Shown in pieces: positions 50,201-59,100 of a stretch of DNA of 64,000 nt (the stretch's first letter is position 1; every line of letters starts with the position of its first letter). The DNA is from Mycobacterium aquaticum (GTDB lineage Bacteria; Actinomycetota; Actinomycetes; Mycobacteriales; Mycobacteriaceae). Made by a program: the position numbers and the translations under genes. The DNA lies in NCBI RefSeq assembly GCF_002086485.1, contig NZ_MVHF01000008.1:124001-188000 (forward strand), in the 5' to 3' direction. The notes beneath the pieces were generated by a model. It made no database searches. It worked only from the letters and a program-made list of their open reading frames with translations, and was not told where the DNA came from.

Positions 50201-50854
50201 GTGGAGCAATGTATCGCTGTCCGGTCCGGTGCGGGGACGGCCAGATTGACTGAGTATCGGTTGGATGATCTGGCGCGCATCTCAGGGATCAGCGCCCGGA
50301 ACATCCGCGCCTACCGTGAGCGCGGCCTGCTCGATCCGCCCCGTCGTGTCGGTCGTTCGGCCTACTACGGGGATGCCCACCTGGCGCAACTGGCGGCCAT
50401 CAGCCAGCTTCTCGGCAAAGGATTCAGCTCGGCACACATCGCCGAGTTTTTCGACGGGCTGCGCGGCGGCCGCAGCCTGGTCGACGTGCTGGGTATTCCA
50501 CCGACAGCGGTGGGCCAACAGATTCGTCGGCTGCAGATCGCCCCGTCACATCCCGACGTCGGCACCCTCGTATCGCGCGGGCTGGCGCGCATCGTCGACG
50601 GCGCCGTGGCGCTGACCGACCCGGCGCTCGCCGAGATCGTCGACCAGGTAGCCGATCAGCCGCTCTGGGTCCACACCATCGCGCAGGTGGTCGCGGCGAC
50701 CGATGCGGCCATCGATGCACTTGCTGCATCGGCGGTCGGCACGGTCGCCGAGAACTTGACCGCCCAGCCCAAGTCGGACAACCGCGAGTTGGCGCGTGCC
50801 GTGCTGTCGGGCGTGCTCGACCAGGCCGTCAAAGAGGCTGCCGCGATCGCGTGA
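50201..50854 (+). CDS. MerR-family transcriptional regulator
   Basis: A roughly 217-residue MerR protein. The winged helix-turn-helix is clear: YRLDDLARISGISARNIRAY, then GLLDPPRRVGRSAYYGDAHL. The C-terminal effector domain has no paired cysteines, so it is not a metal sensor of the classical type. The GTG at 50201 has GGTAGG upstream. A TTG at 50246 (LTEYRLDD) is an equally plausible start that puts the DNA-binding domain at the N-terminus. The nearest target candidates are the divergent MFS gene and the convergent ABC operon. Confidence 0.85.
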   Translation: MEQCIAVRSGAGTARLTEYRLDDLARISGISARNIRAYRERGLLDPPRRVGRSAYYGDAHLAQLAAISQLLGKGFSSAHIAEFFDGLRGGRSLVDVLGIPPTAVGQQIRRLQIAPSHPDVGTLVSRGLARIVDGAVALTDPALAEIVDQVADQPLWVHTIAQVVAATDAAIDALAASAVGTVAENLTAQPKSDNRELARAVLSGVLDQAVKEAAAIA

Positions 50855-50857
50855 GCG

Positions 50858-51658
50858 TCACACCCGCGACGTGGCGGGATCACCCCCGAAGCGCCCGGCC
50901 AGCCACACCGGGATGATGGCCAGCACGGTCAGGGCGGCGGCGACCACATTGATCACCGGAGCCTGATTCGGCCGGAACAAGTTCGCGAAGATCCAGATCG
51001 GCAGTGTCTGCACCGTCGGGCCCGCCGTGAACGTGGTGACGACGATCTCGTCGAACGACAGCGCGAAAGCCAGGATCGCCCCGGCCAGCAGCGCCCCGCG
51101 CATCAGCGGGAAGGTGACGAGCAGGAACGTCTGCCAGTCCGAGGCGCCGAGGTCCGCTGACGCGTCTTCGAGGTTGGTGCCCATCTGACGCAGCCTGGCC
51201 TGAACGTTGTTGAACACTATGACGATGCAGAACGTGGCGTGACCGATGATCACCGTCGCCAGCCCGAGCGTCATCGCCAAGGTCGAGGTGAACGTCGCGT
51301 TCAGCGCGATGCCGGTGACGATACCGGGCAGCGTGATCGGCAGGACCACAAGGAAACTCACCGTGTTGCGGCCGAAGAACCGGTAGCGCTGGACGGCGAA
51401 CGCCACCATGGTGCCGAGCACCAGGGCGATGACCGTCGCGACCAGGCCGACCACGACGGAGTTGGCGAGCGCCTGCCACATGCCCGTGCTGTGTGCCGCT
51501 GCCGACCACCACGCCAGGGTGAAACCGCTCGGAGGGAACGCGAACGTGCGTGAGGCGTTGAACGCGTTGATGACCACCAGAACCAGTGGGGTGTACAGGA
51601 ACACCATGACCACGACTGTCCAGATGCGAAGCCCGCGTCGTCCTGCGTTGGAGAACAT
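50858..51658 (-). CDS. polyamine-type ABC transporter permease (PotC-like)
   Basis: A 266-residue inner-membrane permease with six predicted membrane segments and the EAA-like loop LEDASADLGASDWQTFLLVT. It is the second permease of a four-gene importer. The ATG at 51658 shares a base with the upstream permease stop codon (TGATG); a GTG one codon earlier is also possible. It ends the leftward operon, 3 bases from the convergent MerR gene. Confidence 0.92.
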   Translation of the reverse strand: MFSNAGRRGLRIWTVVVMVFLYTPLVLVVINAFNASRTFAFPPSGFTLAWWSAAAHSTGMWQALANSVVVGLVATVIALVLGTMVAFAVQRYRFFGRNTVSFLVVLPITLPGIVTGIALNATFTSTLAMTLGLATVIIGHATFCIVIVFNNVQARLRQMGTNLEDASADLGASDWQTFLLVTFPLMRGALLAGAILAFALSFDEIVVTTFTAGPTVQTLPIWIFANLFRPNQAPVINVVAAALTVLAIIPVWLAGRFGGDPATSRV

Positions 51659-52497
51659 CACACGTTCTCCAACGCACCGGTGCGCCGCATCGCCAGCAGG
51701 TAGGCGACGATGGCGACCAGCGGGATGGCCGACAGCGCCGCGGCCAGCGGCTGGTTGTTGGCGGTGACGAGCTGCCCGTAGATGATGTTGCCGAGCATCT
51801 GGGTCTTGCCGCCGACGATGGTGACCGCGATGTAGTCGCCCAGTGACAGGGAGAAGGTGAAGATCGAACCCGCCGCGATGCCGGGGAACACCAAGGGCGC
51901 CAAGATCAGTCGCAACGTGGTCAGGTCGGAGGAGCCGAGATCGGAGCTGGCGTCGATCAGCGAGTCCGGGACACGTTCGAACGCCGCATACACCGGCATC
52001 ACCATGTACGGCAACCACAGGTAGGTCAGCGTGATGACAGTGGCCACCAGCCCGTAGCCAGGGGTGAAGCCCGTCGCCCACGACAACGGGCCTGCCGGCG
52101 ACAGCAGCATGCGCCAGGCGTAGGCCTTCACGAGGTAGCTCGCCCACAGCGGAGTGGTGACGGCGACCACCAGGGCCAACCGCACGCGGCGAGAGGCGAC
52201 CTTGGCCATGTAGAGCGCCAGCGGTACGGCCAGGGCCGCGCAGCACACCGTGACCGTGGCCGCCACGGCCAGGGTGCGCAACGTCGCGATCCGGAACACC
52301 TCGTCGGTCAGCACCCGCACGATGTTGTCGACGGTGAAAGTGCGCACCACCGCGCCGGTGAACTCGTCGGTGCTCCAGAACGCCGAAACCAGAAGAACGG
52401 CAAGCGAACCCAGATAGGCCACCACCAGCCAGGTGAGCGGCGGCGCCAGCAGGAACGCCAGCCGCACCCGACGGGTCAGCCCTTGACCTGTTGCCAC
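51658..52497 (-). CDS. polyamine-type ABC transporter permease (PotB-like)
   Basis: A roughly 279-residue permease. It starts with VATGQGLTRRVRLAFLLAPP and has six membrane segments. The EAA-like loop is IDASSDLGSSDLTTLRLILA. The GTG at 52497 overlaps the binding-protein gene by 22 bases; a GTG at 52467 (VRLAFLLAPP) is an alternative. It forms a heterodimer with the next permease. Confidence 0.9.
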   Translation of the reverse strand: MATGQGLTRRVRLAFLLAPPLTWLVVAYLGSLAVLLVSAFWSTDEFTGAVVRTFTVDNIVRVLTDEVFRIATLRTLAVAATVTVCCAALAVPLALYMAKVASRRVRLALVVAVTTPLWASYLVKAYAWRMLLSPAGPLSWATGFTPGYGLVATVITLTYLWLPYMVMPVYAAFERVPDSLIDASSDLGSSDLTTLRLILAPLVFPGIAAGSIFTFSLSLGDYIAVTIVGGKTQMLGNIIYGQLVTANNQPLAAALSAIPLVAIVAYLLAMRRTGALENV

Positions 52498-53675
52498 TTG
52501 TCGACCCACTGGCTGTAGGCCGTGCAGTTGTTGCCGCTGCCGTCGACACACTGCGTCTGCGGTGTGGTCCAGTAGTGGATCTGTGCCGCGTAATCCGCGT
52601 CGGTGGCGTGGTAGATGTCGCAGAAATCCTTCTGGGTGGTGTGCTCGCACGCCTTCGTCTGCGCCGGCGCCTCACCGAAGTACTCCGCCACCTGGGCGTT
52701 GACCTCCGGCGAGGTGATCCAGTTCATCCACTTGTACATGCAGTTGGGGTGGGCGGCTTTCGACGAGATCATCCAGGTGTCCGACCAGCCCGTGGACCCT
52801 TCCTTGGGCAGTACGGTGTTGACCTGAACCTTGTTGTCACCGCCGATGGTGTTGGCGATCACCTGCCACGTGGTGCCGATGACCGTGGTGCCGGATTCGA
52901 AGGCCTGTACCTCCTTGGTGTAATCCGACCAGTACTCGCCGATGTTCTCGCGTTGGGCCTTGAGCAGATCTGTTGCGGCGTCGAGTTGTTCGGTGGTCAG
53001 CGAGTACGGGTCTTTGATGCCCAGCTCCGGTTTGGTCTTGGACAGGTACAGCGCGGCGTCGGCGATGTAGATCGGGTTGTCATAGGCGGTCACCTTGCCC
53101 TTGTATTTACCTGCGTCGGTGAACACCGCGGCCCACGAGTTGGGTGCGTCGCGCACGGCATCGATGTTGTACATCAACAGGTTTGCGCCCCAGCCGTGCG
53201 GGATCCCGTACATCTGCTTGTTCACGGAATTCCACGGCTTGTCCTTGAGGAACGGCGAGATCGTGGCGTAGTTGGGCACCAGGTCGGTGTTCACCGGCGA
53301 CACGTCACCGGCGTAGATGAGCCGCAGCGTGGCATCTCCGGACGCCGAGACGCCGTCGTACTGGCCGCTGCGCATCAACTGCACCATCTCGTCGGAGGTG
53401 TTGCCGATCTTGACGTTGACCTGGCAGCCGGTCTGCTGCTGGAACGGCGTGACCCAGTCGACTTTCTTGTCGTTCGAGCCGTTTTCGGCGTAGCCGGCCC
53501 ATGCGATGAGGTTCAACTGCCCCTCGCCGTTGCCGACCGAACTCAGCGGTTCGAGCTTCGGTGGCGCGTTACCGGTGGTTCCCGGGGTCTTGGACCCGGA
53601 GCATGCGGCGATCAGCGTCACGCACGCGGCGATCACCAATCCCGCACGCAGAGCTCGGATTCTCTGAGTTCTCAT
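52476..53675 (-). CDS. polyamine-type ABC transporter substrate-binding lipoprotein (PotD-like)
   Basis: A 399-residue exported lipoprotein. The lipobox is LIAAC, with Cys25 as the lipidated residue. The mature domain is a type II periplasmic-binding fold with NLIAWAGYAENGSNDKK and YGIPHGWGANLLMYN, as in spermidine/putrescine-type binding proteins. AAGGAG lies 6 bases before the ATG reading MRTQRIRALR. Polyamine is the family default; related proteins carry other small cations or organic compounds. Confidence 0.92.
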   Translation of the reverse strand: MRTQRIRALRAGLVIAACVTLIAACSGSKTPGTTGNAPPKLEPLSSVGNGEGQLNLIAWAGYAENGSNDKKVDWVTPFQQQTGCQVNVKIGNTSDEMVQLMRSGQYDGVSASGDATLRLIYAGDVSPVNTDLVPNYATISPFLKDKPWNSVNKQMYGIPHGWGANLLMYNIDAVRDAPNSWAAVFTDAGKYKGKVTAYDNPIYIADAALYLSKTKPELGIKDPYSLTTEQLDAATDLLKAQRENIGEYWSDYTKEVQAFESGTTVIGTTWQVIANTIGGDNKVQVNTVLPKEGSTGWSDTWMISSKAAHPNCMYKWMNWITSPEVNAQVAEYFGEAPAQTKACEHTTQKDFCDIYHATDADYAAQIHYWTTPQTQCVDGSGNNCTAYSQWVDKWQQVKG

Positions 53676-53698
53676 CGTCGGCTCCTTGATCTCGTGAC

Positions 53699-54787
53699 TC
53701 AACCGTCGAGGTGGTGGACTGCGGATTGCGGCCAGGTCAGGGTGATGGCCGAACCGTGCGCCAGATCGCCGGGCAGGCCGGCGCTGGCCGTGAGGACGTT
53801 GGCCGCCAACGAGACTCCGGTGGCGGTTCGTGCCGCGACGCGGGTCAGCGGACCGGCATAGATGATCTCGGTCACCGTGGCATCGACGGCGCGGTGCCCC
53901 TCTGCCACGGGTGTGTTGTTGTGCTGCACAGAGATTCGTTCCGGTCGCACCGCGAGCGTCCCTGACCTGCCGAACACCGTCTCGGCGTCGGTGCCCTCGA
54001 GGACGTTGGAGGTGCCGACGAAGTCGGCGACGAACCGGTTGGCGGGCCGGTCATAGACCTCGCGCGCGGCGCCCACCTGTTCGATGCGGCCTGCGTTGAA
54101 CACCGCGAGCCGGTCGCACAGGGTGAGGGCCTCGTCCTGGTCGTGGGTGACGATGACGAAGGTGATGCCGACCTCACGCTGGATCGCCTTCAGCTCGACC
54201 TGCATCTGCTCGCGCAGCTTGAGATCCAGCGCACCGAGCGGCTCGTCGAGCAGCAACACGCGCGGCCGACCGACCAGGGCCCGGGCCAGCGCCACCCGCT
54301 GACGCTGACCGCCGGACAACTGGGCAGGCCGACGCGGCGCCTGGTCGGTCAACCGCACCATGTCCAGCGCGTCGGCGGTGCGCTTGCGTCGTTCTGCCTT
54401 GGGCACGCCCTTGACCCGCAGTCCGTATTCGACGTTCTGGGCGACGGTCAGGTGGGGGAACAGGGCGTATTCCTGGAAAACGGTGTTGACGTCGCGTTTT
54501 CGTGCGGGCACCGATGTGACGTCGAGACCGCCGAGCCTGATGGTGCCCGCGGTGGGTTCCTCGAAGCCGGCGATCATCCGCAACACGGTGGATTTCCCCG
54601 ATCCGGACGGGCCGAGGATCGCGAACAGTTCACCGTCGGCGATCGACAGGTCGGCCGACTCGACCGCGACCACGGGATGCCGGGCATCGCCGAAAACCTT
54701 GCGCACGCCGACGAGTTCGATGCGCGGTTGGATACCGGAGGGCGCGCCGGGGGTATCGGGCGGTGAGCTGACCATCCCCGAGGACAT
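53699..54787 (-). CDS. polyamine-type ABC transporter ATPase (PotA-like)
   Basis: A 362-residue ATPase and first gene of the importer operon. Walker [10 protein letters not shown], signature LSGGQRQR, Walker B VLLLDEP and the H-loop VTHDQDE are all intact. A C-terminal regulatory TOBE-type domain follows ([10 protein letters not shown]). It supplies energy for uptake through the two permeases. It is divergent from the Rv2525c-like gene. Confidence 0.94.
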   Translation of the reverse strand: MSSGMVSSPPDTPGAPSGIQPRIELVGVRKVFGDARHPVVAVESADLSIADGELFAILGPSGSGKSTVLRMIAGFEEPTAGTIRLGGLDVTSVPARKRDVNTVFQEYALFPHLTVAQNVEYGLRVKGVPKAERRKRTADALDMVRLTDQAPRRPAQLSGGQRQRVALARALVGRPRVLLLDEPLGALDLKLREQMQVELKAIQREVGITFVIVTHDQDEALTLCDRLAVFNAGRIEQVGAAREVYDRPANRFVADFVGTSNVLEGTDAETVFGRSGTLAVRPERISVQHNNTPVAEGHRAVDATVTEIIYAGPLTRVAARTATGVSLAANVLTASAGLPGDLAHGSAITLTWPQSAVHHLDG

Positions 54788-54946
54788 GGTGGGTCATCGT
54801 AGGGATTCGTCGGTCGTGGCGGGGCGCCATTGCCGATTTCGTACTGCGGAGCCGTTGTCGCGACGGATTCGGTGCCCTCGACGCCGGTGTGAATCCTGAT
54901 AGCTATGTGACCAGTGGCGTTGATGTGAATATTGGGACAACTGTCG

Positions 54947-54952
54947 TAATCT
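54947..54952 (+). promoter_or_regulatory. -10 box of a leaderless promoter
   Basis: TAATCT is followed by exactly 7 bases and then the GTG at 54960. There is no Shine-Dalgarno sequence, so the mRNA is probably leaderless. No convincing -35 element is seen at normal spacing. Confidence 0.5.
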
Positions 54953-54959
54953 GAGCCTC

Positions 54960-55673
54960 GTGTCGATGTCCCGGCGCGAGCTGCTCAGATGCGCCGCCGC
55001 TGCACCCGCGCTGCTCGGGCTGGGTGAGCTGGCTGCCGCGCCGCCCGCTGCCGCCGCGCCGCTGGGCGTCCTGCTCGATTACGCCGCAGGCGTCATCAAG
55101 GCCTCCGACGTCCGATCGGCGGGCGCGCTCGGTGCCATCCGCTACGTGTCCGATCGCCGGCCCGGCGGGGCCTGGATGCTCGGCAAGCCGATCCAGCTTT
55201 CCGAGGCCAGGGATCTTTATCAGAGCGGTTTGAAGATCGTGTCCTGCTATCAGTACGGCAAGCAGGACAGCGCCGACTGGTTGGGCGGGCAGGCCGCCGG
55301 CGTGCAGCATGCCAAACGGGGGTGGGAGCTCCACGTTGCTGCGGGCGGTTCTTACGGCGCGCCGATCTACGCGTCCATCGACGACGATCCGACACCCGAG
55401 CAGTACAAACAGCAGGTCGCGCCGTATCTCCGAGGCTGGGAATCGGTGATCGGCCACCAGCGCACCGGGGTCTACGCGAATTCCAAGACCATCGAGTGGG
55501 CGTTGCAGGATGGGCTCGGCTCGTACTTCTGGCAGCACAACTGGGGGTCGCCGGGAGGCGTCGCGCACCCGGCGGCACATCTCCATCAGATCGAGATCGA
55601 CAAGCGCAGCGTCGGGGGAGTTGGTGTCGACATCAACAACATCCTCAAGCCCCAGTTCGGCCAGTGGGACTAA
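54960..55673 (+). CDS. Tat-exported DUF1906 (Rv2525c-like) protein
   Basis: A 237-residue exported protein. The twin-arginine signal starts SRRELLR and is followed by a hydrophobic Ala-Leu stretch. The mature domain is a glycoside-hydrolase-like TIM barrel (DUF1906): LLDYAAGVIKASDVRSAG, RYVSDRRPGGAWMLGKPIQL, YASIDDDPTPEQY. In M. tuberculosis the homologue Rv2525c lies next to fas, as here. A cell-wall carbohydrate role is suspected for the family. The GTG start follows a TAATCT box by 7 bases; the next ATG is two codons later. Confidence 0.93.
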   Translation: MSMSRRELLRCAAAAPALLGLGELAAAPPAAAAPLGVLLDYAAGVIKASDVRSAGALGAIRYVSDRRPGGAWMLGKPIQLSEARDLYQSGLKIVSCYQYGKQDSADWLGGQAAGVQHAKRGWELHVAAGGSYGAPIYASIDDDPTPEQYKQQVAPYLRGWESVIGHQRTGVYANSKTIEWALQDGLGSYFWQHNWGSPGGVAHPAAHLHQIEIDKRSVGGVGVDINNILKPQFGQWD

Positions 55674-56187
55674 ACATTACTGACTGGTAAGGTTTTCCAG
55701 CAAACTTTTTCGCGTCAGCCGTACGCTTCGCTTGACACTTTTGGTGCCATTGTCGACTGGCAACATGCCGTTCGACGGCGCCTCGGGAGACGCAAAATTT
55801 AGATAACGATTTGGTAACAATACTGCTTTGATCTGCACTGTTGGCCCTACTCGGCCGTAACCACCTGCCAGCAGGATGTTTGTACCGAATACGTTCTGCC
55901 GCTGTCGAACGCGGTGTTACGTTGGTGACGGTTACCCACGCGTAGAACTCGCCAGTAACCAATCTGCGGAGAATTTGCCCGCCAGTTCTTATGACAGTCT
56001 TAGTACGGCAGGGATGCACGCCCACCGTCCGGTCCGAACCGGATGGGAGGCCATCCTTGGCCGGATTCGACGCTGAATCGCCGATGGCCTGACGCCCGGG
56101 GGACACCCTCTGGGACCCCGACAGACATGGCAGGCATACGGCCACCCGTACGCGACAACACCCCAGCAGCACCGAGGAGAAGCGCCA
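55674..56187 (+). promoter_or_regulatory. 514-base fas upstream region with GTTAC/GTAAC words
   Basis: No convincing gene. The region holds several GTTAC/GTAAC words. GGTTAC (55930) and GTAACC (55955) form an inverted pair with 19 bases between; further copies are near 55813, 55856 and 55916. In mycobacteria fas is controlled by the TetR-type activator FasR through inverted repeats in the fas promoter, so these words are candidates. I could not confirm the FasR motif from sequence alone. Confidence 0.35.
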
Positions 56188-59100
56188 GTGACGATCTACG
56201 AACACGACCGAGTGTCCGCCGACCGGAACGACGAATCCGGATCCAACGGACGGGCGGCCGATTCCGCTCAGGCCCTCGTCGACCGCCTCAACGCTGGCGA
56301 GCCCTACGCGGTCGCCTTCGGCGGCCAGGGCAGCGCGTGGCTGGAGACCCTCGAAGAGCTGGTGTCCTCGGCTGGTATCGAGGCCGAGTTGGCGACCCTG
56401 GCCGGCGAGGCTGAGCTGATGCTCGAGCCGATTGCCGCCGAATTGGTCGTCGTCCGCCCCATCGGCTTCGAGCCGTTGCAGTGGGTCCGCGCGCTGGCCT
56501 CCGAGGAGCCGGTGCCTTCGGCCAAGCAGCTGACCTCGGCCGCGGTATCCGTGCCGGGCGTCCTGCTGACCCAGATGGCCGCCATCCGTGCGCTGGCCCG
56601 TCAGGGTATGGACCTGACCGCCACGCCGCCTGTAGCGGTTGTGGGGCACTCCCAGGGCGTGCTGGCCGTCGAGGCCCTCAAGGCCGCCGGCGCCAAGGAC
56701 GTCGAACTGCTGGCACTGGCTCAGCTGATCGGTGCCGCGGGCACGCTCGTGGCCCGCCGTCGCGGTATCACCGTGCTCGGCGACCGTCCGCCGATGGTCT
56801 CGGTCACCAATGCCGAGCCCGAGCGCATCTACGAACTGCTCGAAGAGTTCTCCCAGGACGTCCGCACGGTGCTGCCGCCGGTGCTTTCCATCCGCAACGG
56901 CCGTCGTTCGGTCGTCATCACCGGCACGCCAGAGCAGCTGTCCCGGTTCGAGCTCTACTGCACCCAGATCGCCGAGAAGGAAGAGGCGGAGCGCAAGAGC
57001 AAAGTCCGCGGCGGCGCGGTCTTCGCGCCGATCTTCGATCCGGTTCAGGTCGAGGTCGGCTTCCACACCCCGCGGCTGTCCGACGGCATCGAGATCGTCG
57101 GTCGCTGGGCCGAGACCGTCGGCCTCGACGTCACGCTCGCCAAGGCGATGACCGAGGCGATCCTGGTCGAGCAGGTGGACTGGGTCGACGAGATCACCGA
57201 GGTGCACGAGGCAGGCGCCCGCTGGATCCTCGACCTGGGTCCCGGCGACATCCTCACCCGCCTCACCGCCCCCGTCATCCGCGGGCTCGGGGTGGGCATC
57301 GTGCCCGCCGCCACCCGTGGCGGCCAGCGCAACCTCTTCACCATCGGCGCGGTGCCCGAGGTGGCCCGCCCGTGGTCCAGCTACACCCCGACCCTGGTGA
57401 CGCTGCCCGACGGCTCGGTCAAGCTGGAGACCAAGTTCACCCGGCTCACCGGACGCTCGCCGATCCTGCTCGCCGGTATGACCCCGACGACCGTCGACGC
57501 CAAGATCGTCGCGGCCGCCGCCAACGCAGGCCACTGGGCCGAGCTGGCCGGTGGTGGTCAGGTCACCGAGCCCATCTTCAACGACCGCGTGGCCGAGCTC
57601 ACCACGCTGCTGGAGCCCGGCCGCGCGATCCAGTTCAACACCCTGTTCCTCGACCCGTACCTGTGGAAGCTTCAGGTCGGCGGCAAGCGGCTGGTTCAGA
57701 AGGCCCGGCAGTCCGGCGCCCCGATCGACGGCGTGGTCGTCAGCGCGGGCATCCCCGATCTGGAAGAGGCCGTCGAGCTGATCGACGAGCTCAACGACGC
57801 GGGCATCAGCCACGTGGTCTTCAAGCCCGGCACCGTCGAGCAGATCCGCTCGGTGATCCGCATCGCCGCCGAGGCACCCACCAAGCCGGTGATCGTGCAC
57901 ATCGAGGGCGGTCGCGCCGGTGGTCACCACTCGTGGGAGGACCTCGACGACCTCCTGCTGACCACCTACTCCGAGCTGCGCAGCCGCTCGAACATCACCA
58001 TCTGCGTCGGCGGCGGCATCGGCACGCCTGAGCAGGCCGCCGAGTACCTGTCCGGCCGTTGGTCCGCCGGCCACGGCTACCCGCTGATGCCGGTCGACGG
58101 CATCCTCGTCGGCACCGCCGCGATGGCCGCTCTCGAGGCCACCACCAGCCCGCAGGTCAAGGAGCTGCTGGTCGCCACGCAGGGCACCGATCAGTGGGTC
58201 GGCGCCGGAAAGGCCCAGGGCGGCATGGCTTCCGGGCGCAGCCAGCTCGGTGCCGACATCCACGAGATCGACAACACCGCATCGCGTTGCGGCCGGCTGC
58301 TCGACGAGGTCGCCGGTGACGCCGACGCCGTCGCGGCCCGTCGCGACGAGATCATCGCGGCCATGGCCAACACCGCCAAGCCGTACTTCGGCGATGTTGC
58401 GGAGATGACCTACCTGCAGTGGCTGCGCCGCTACGTGGAGCTGGCCATCGGTGACGGCAACAGCACCGCCGACACCAAGCGCGAGCACTCGCCGTGGCTC
58501 GACATCACCTGGCGGGACCGCTTCGAGCAGATGCTCAAGCGGGCCGAGGCGCGTTTGCACGAACAGGATTTCGGCCCGATCGAGACGCTGTTCGACAACG
58601 AGGCGCTGCTGGAGGATCCCAAGGCCGCGCTGGCCGCTCTGGTCGGCGCCTACCCGGATGCCGCGTCGGTGCAACTGCACCCCGCCGACGTCCCGTTCTT
58701 CACCGAGCTGTGCAAGACGCTGGGCAAGCCGGTCAACTTCGTCCCGGTCATCGACAAGGACGTGCGCCGCTGGTGGCGCAGTGACTCGCTGTGGCAGGCA
58801 CATGACGCCCGCTACTCGGCCGATCAGGTCTGCGTCATCCCCGGCACCGCCGCCGTCGCGGGTATCACCCGCGTCGACGAGCCCGTCGGTGAGCTGCTGG
58901 ACCGCTTCGAGCAGGCCGCCGTCGACGAGGCGCTGACCGCTGGAGTCCAGCCGGTGCCGGTGCTGTCCCGTCGTGCCCATCGGGCCGGCGTCAGCGGCCC
59001 GCTCGCTGTGCTGCTCGACGCCCCCGACGTGCTGTGGGCCGGGCGTACCGCCACCAACCCGGTGCACCGCATCGCCCCGCCCGCCGACTGGCAGGTCAAT

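Noticed and set aside
55876..56076. Small open frame (66 residues) in the fas leader region
   Set aside because: Weak start context and no recognisable features; more likely chance in a regulatory region.
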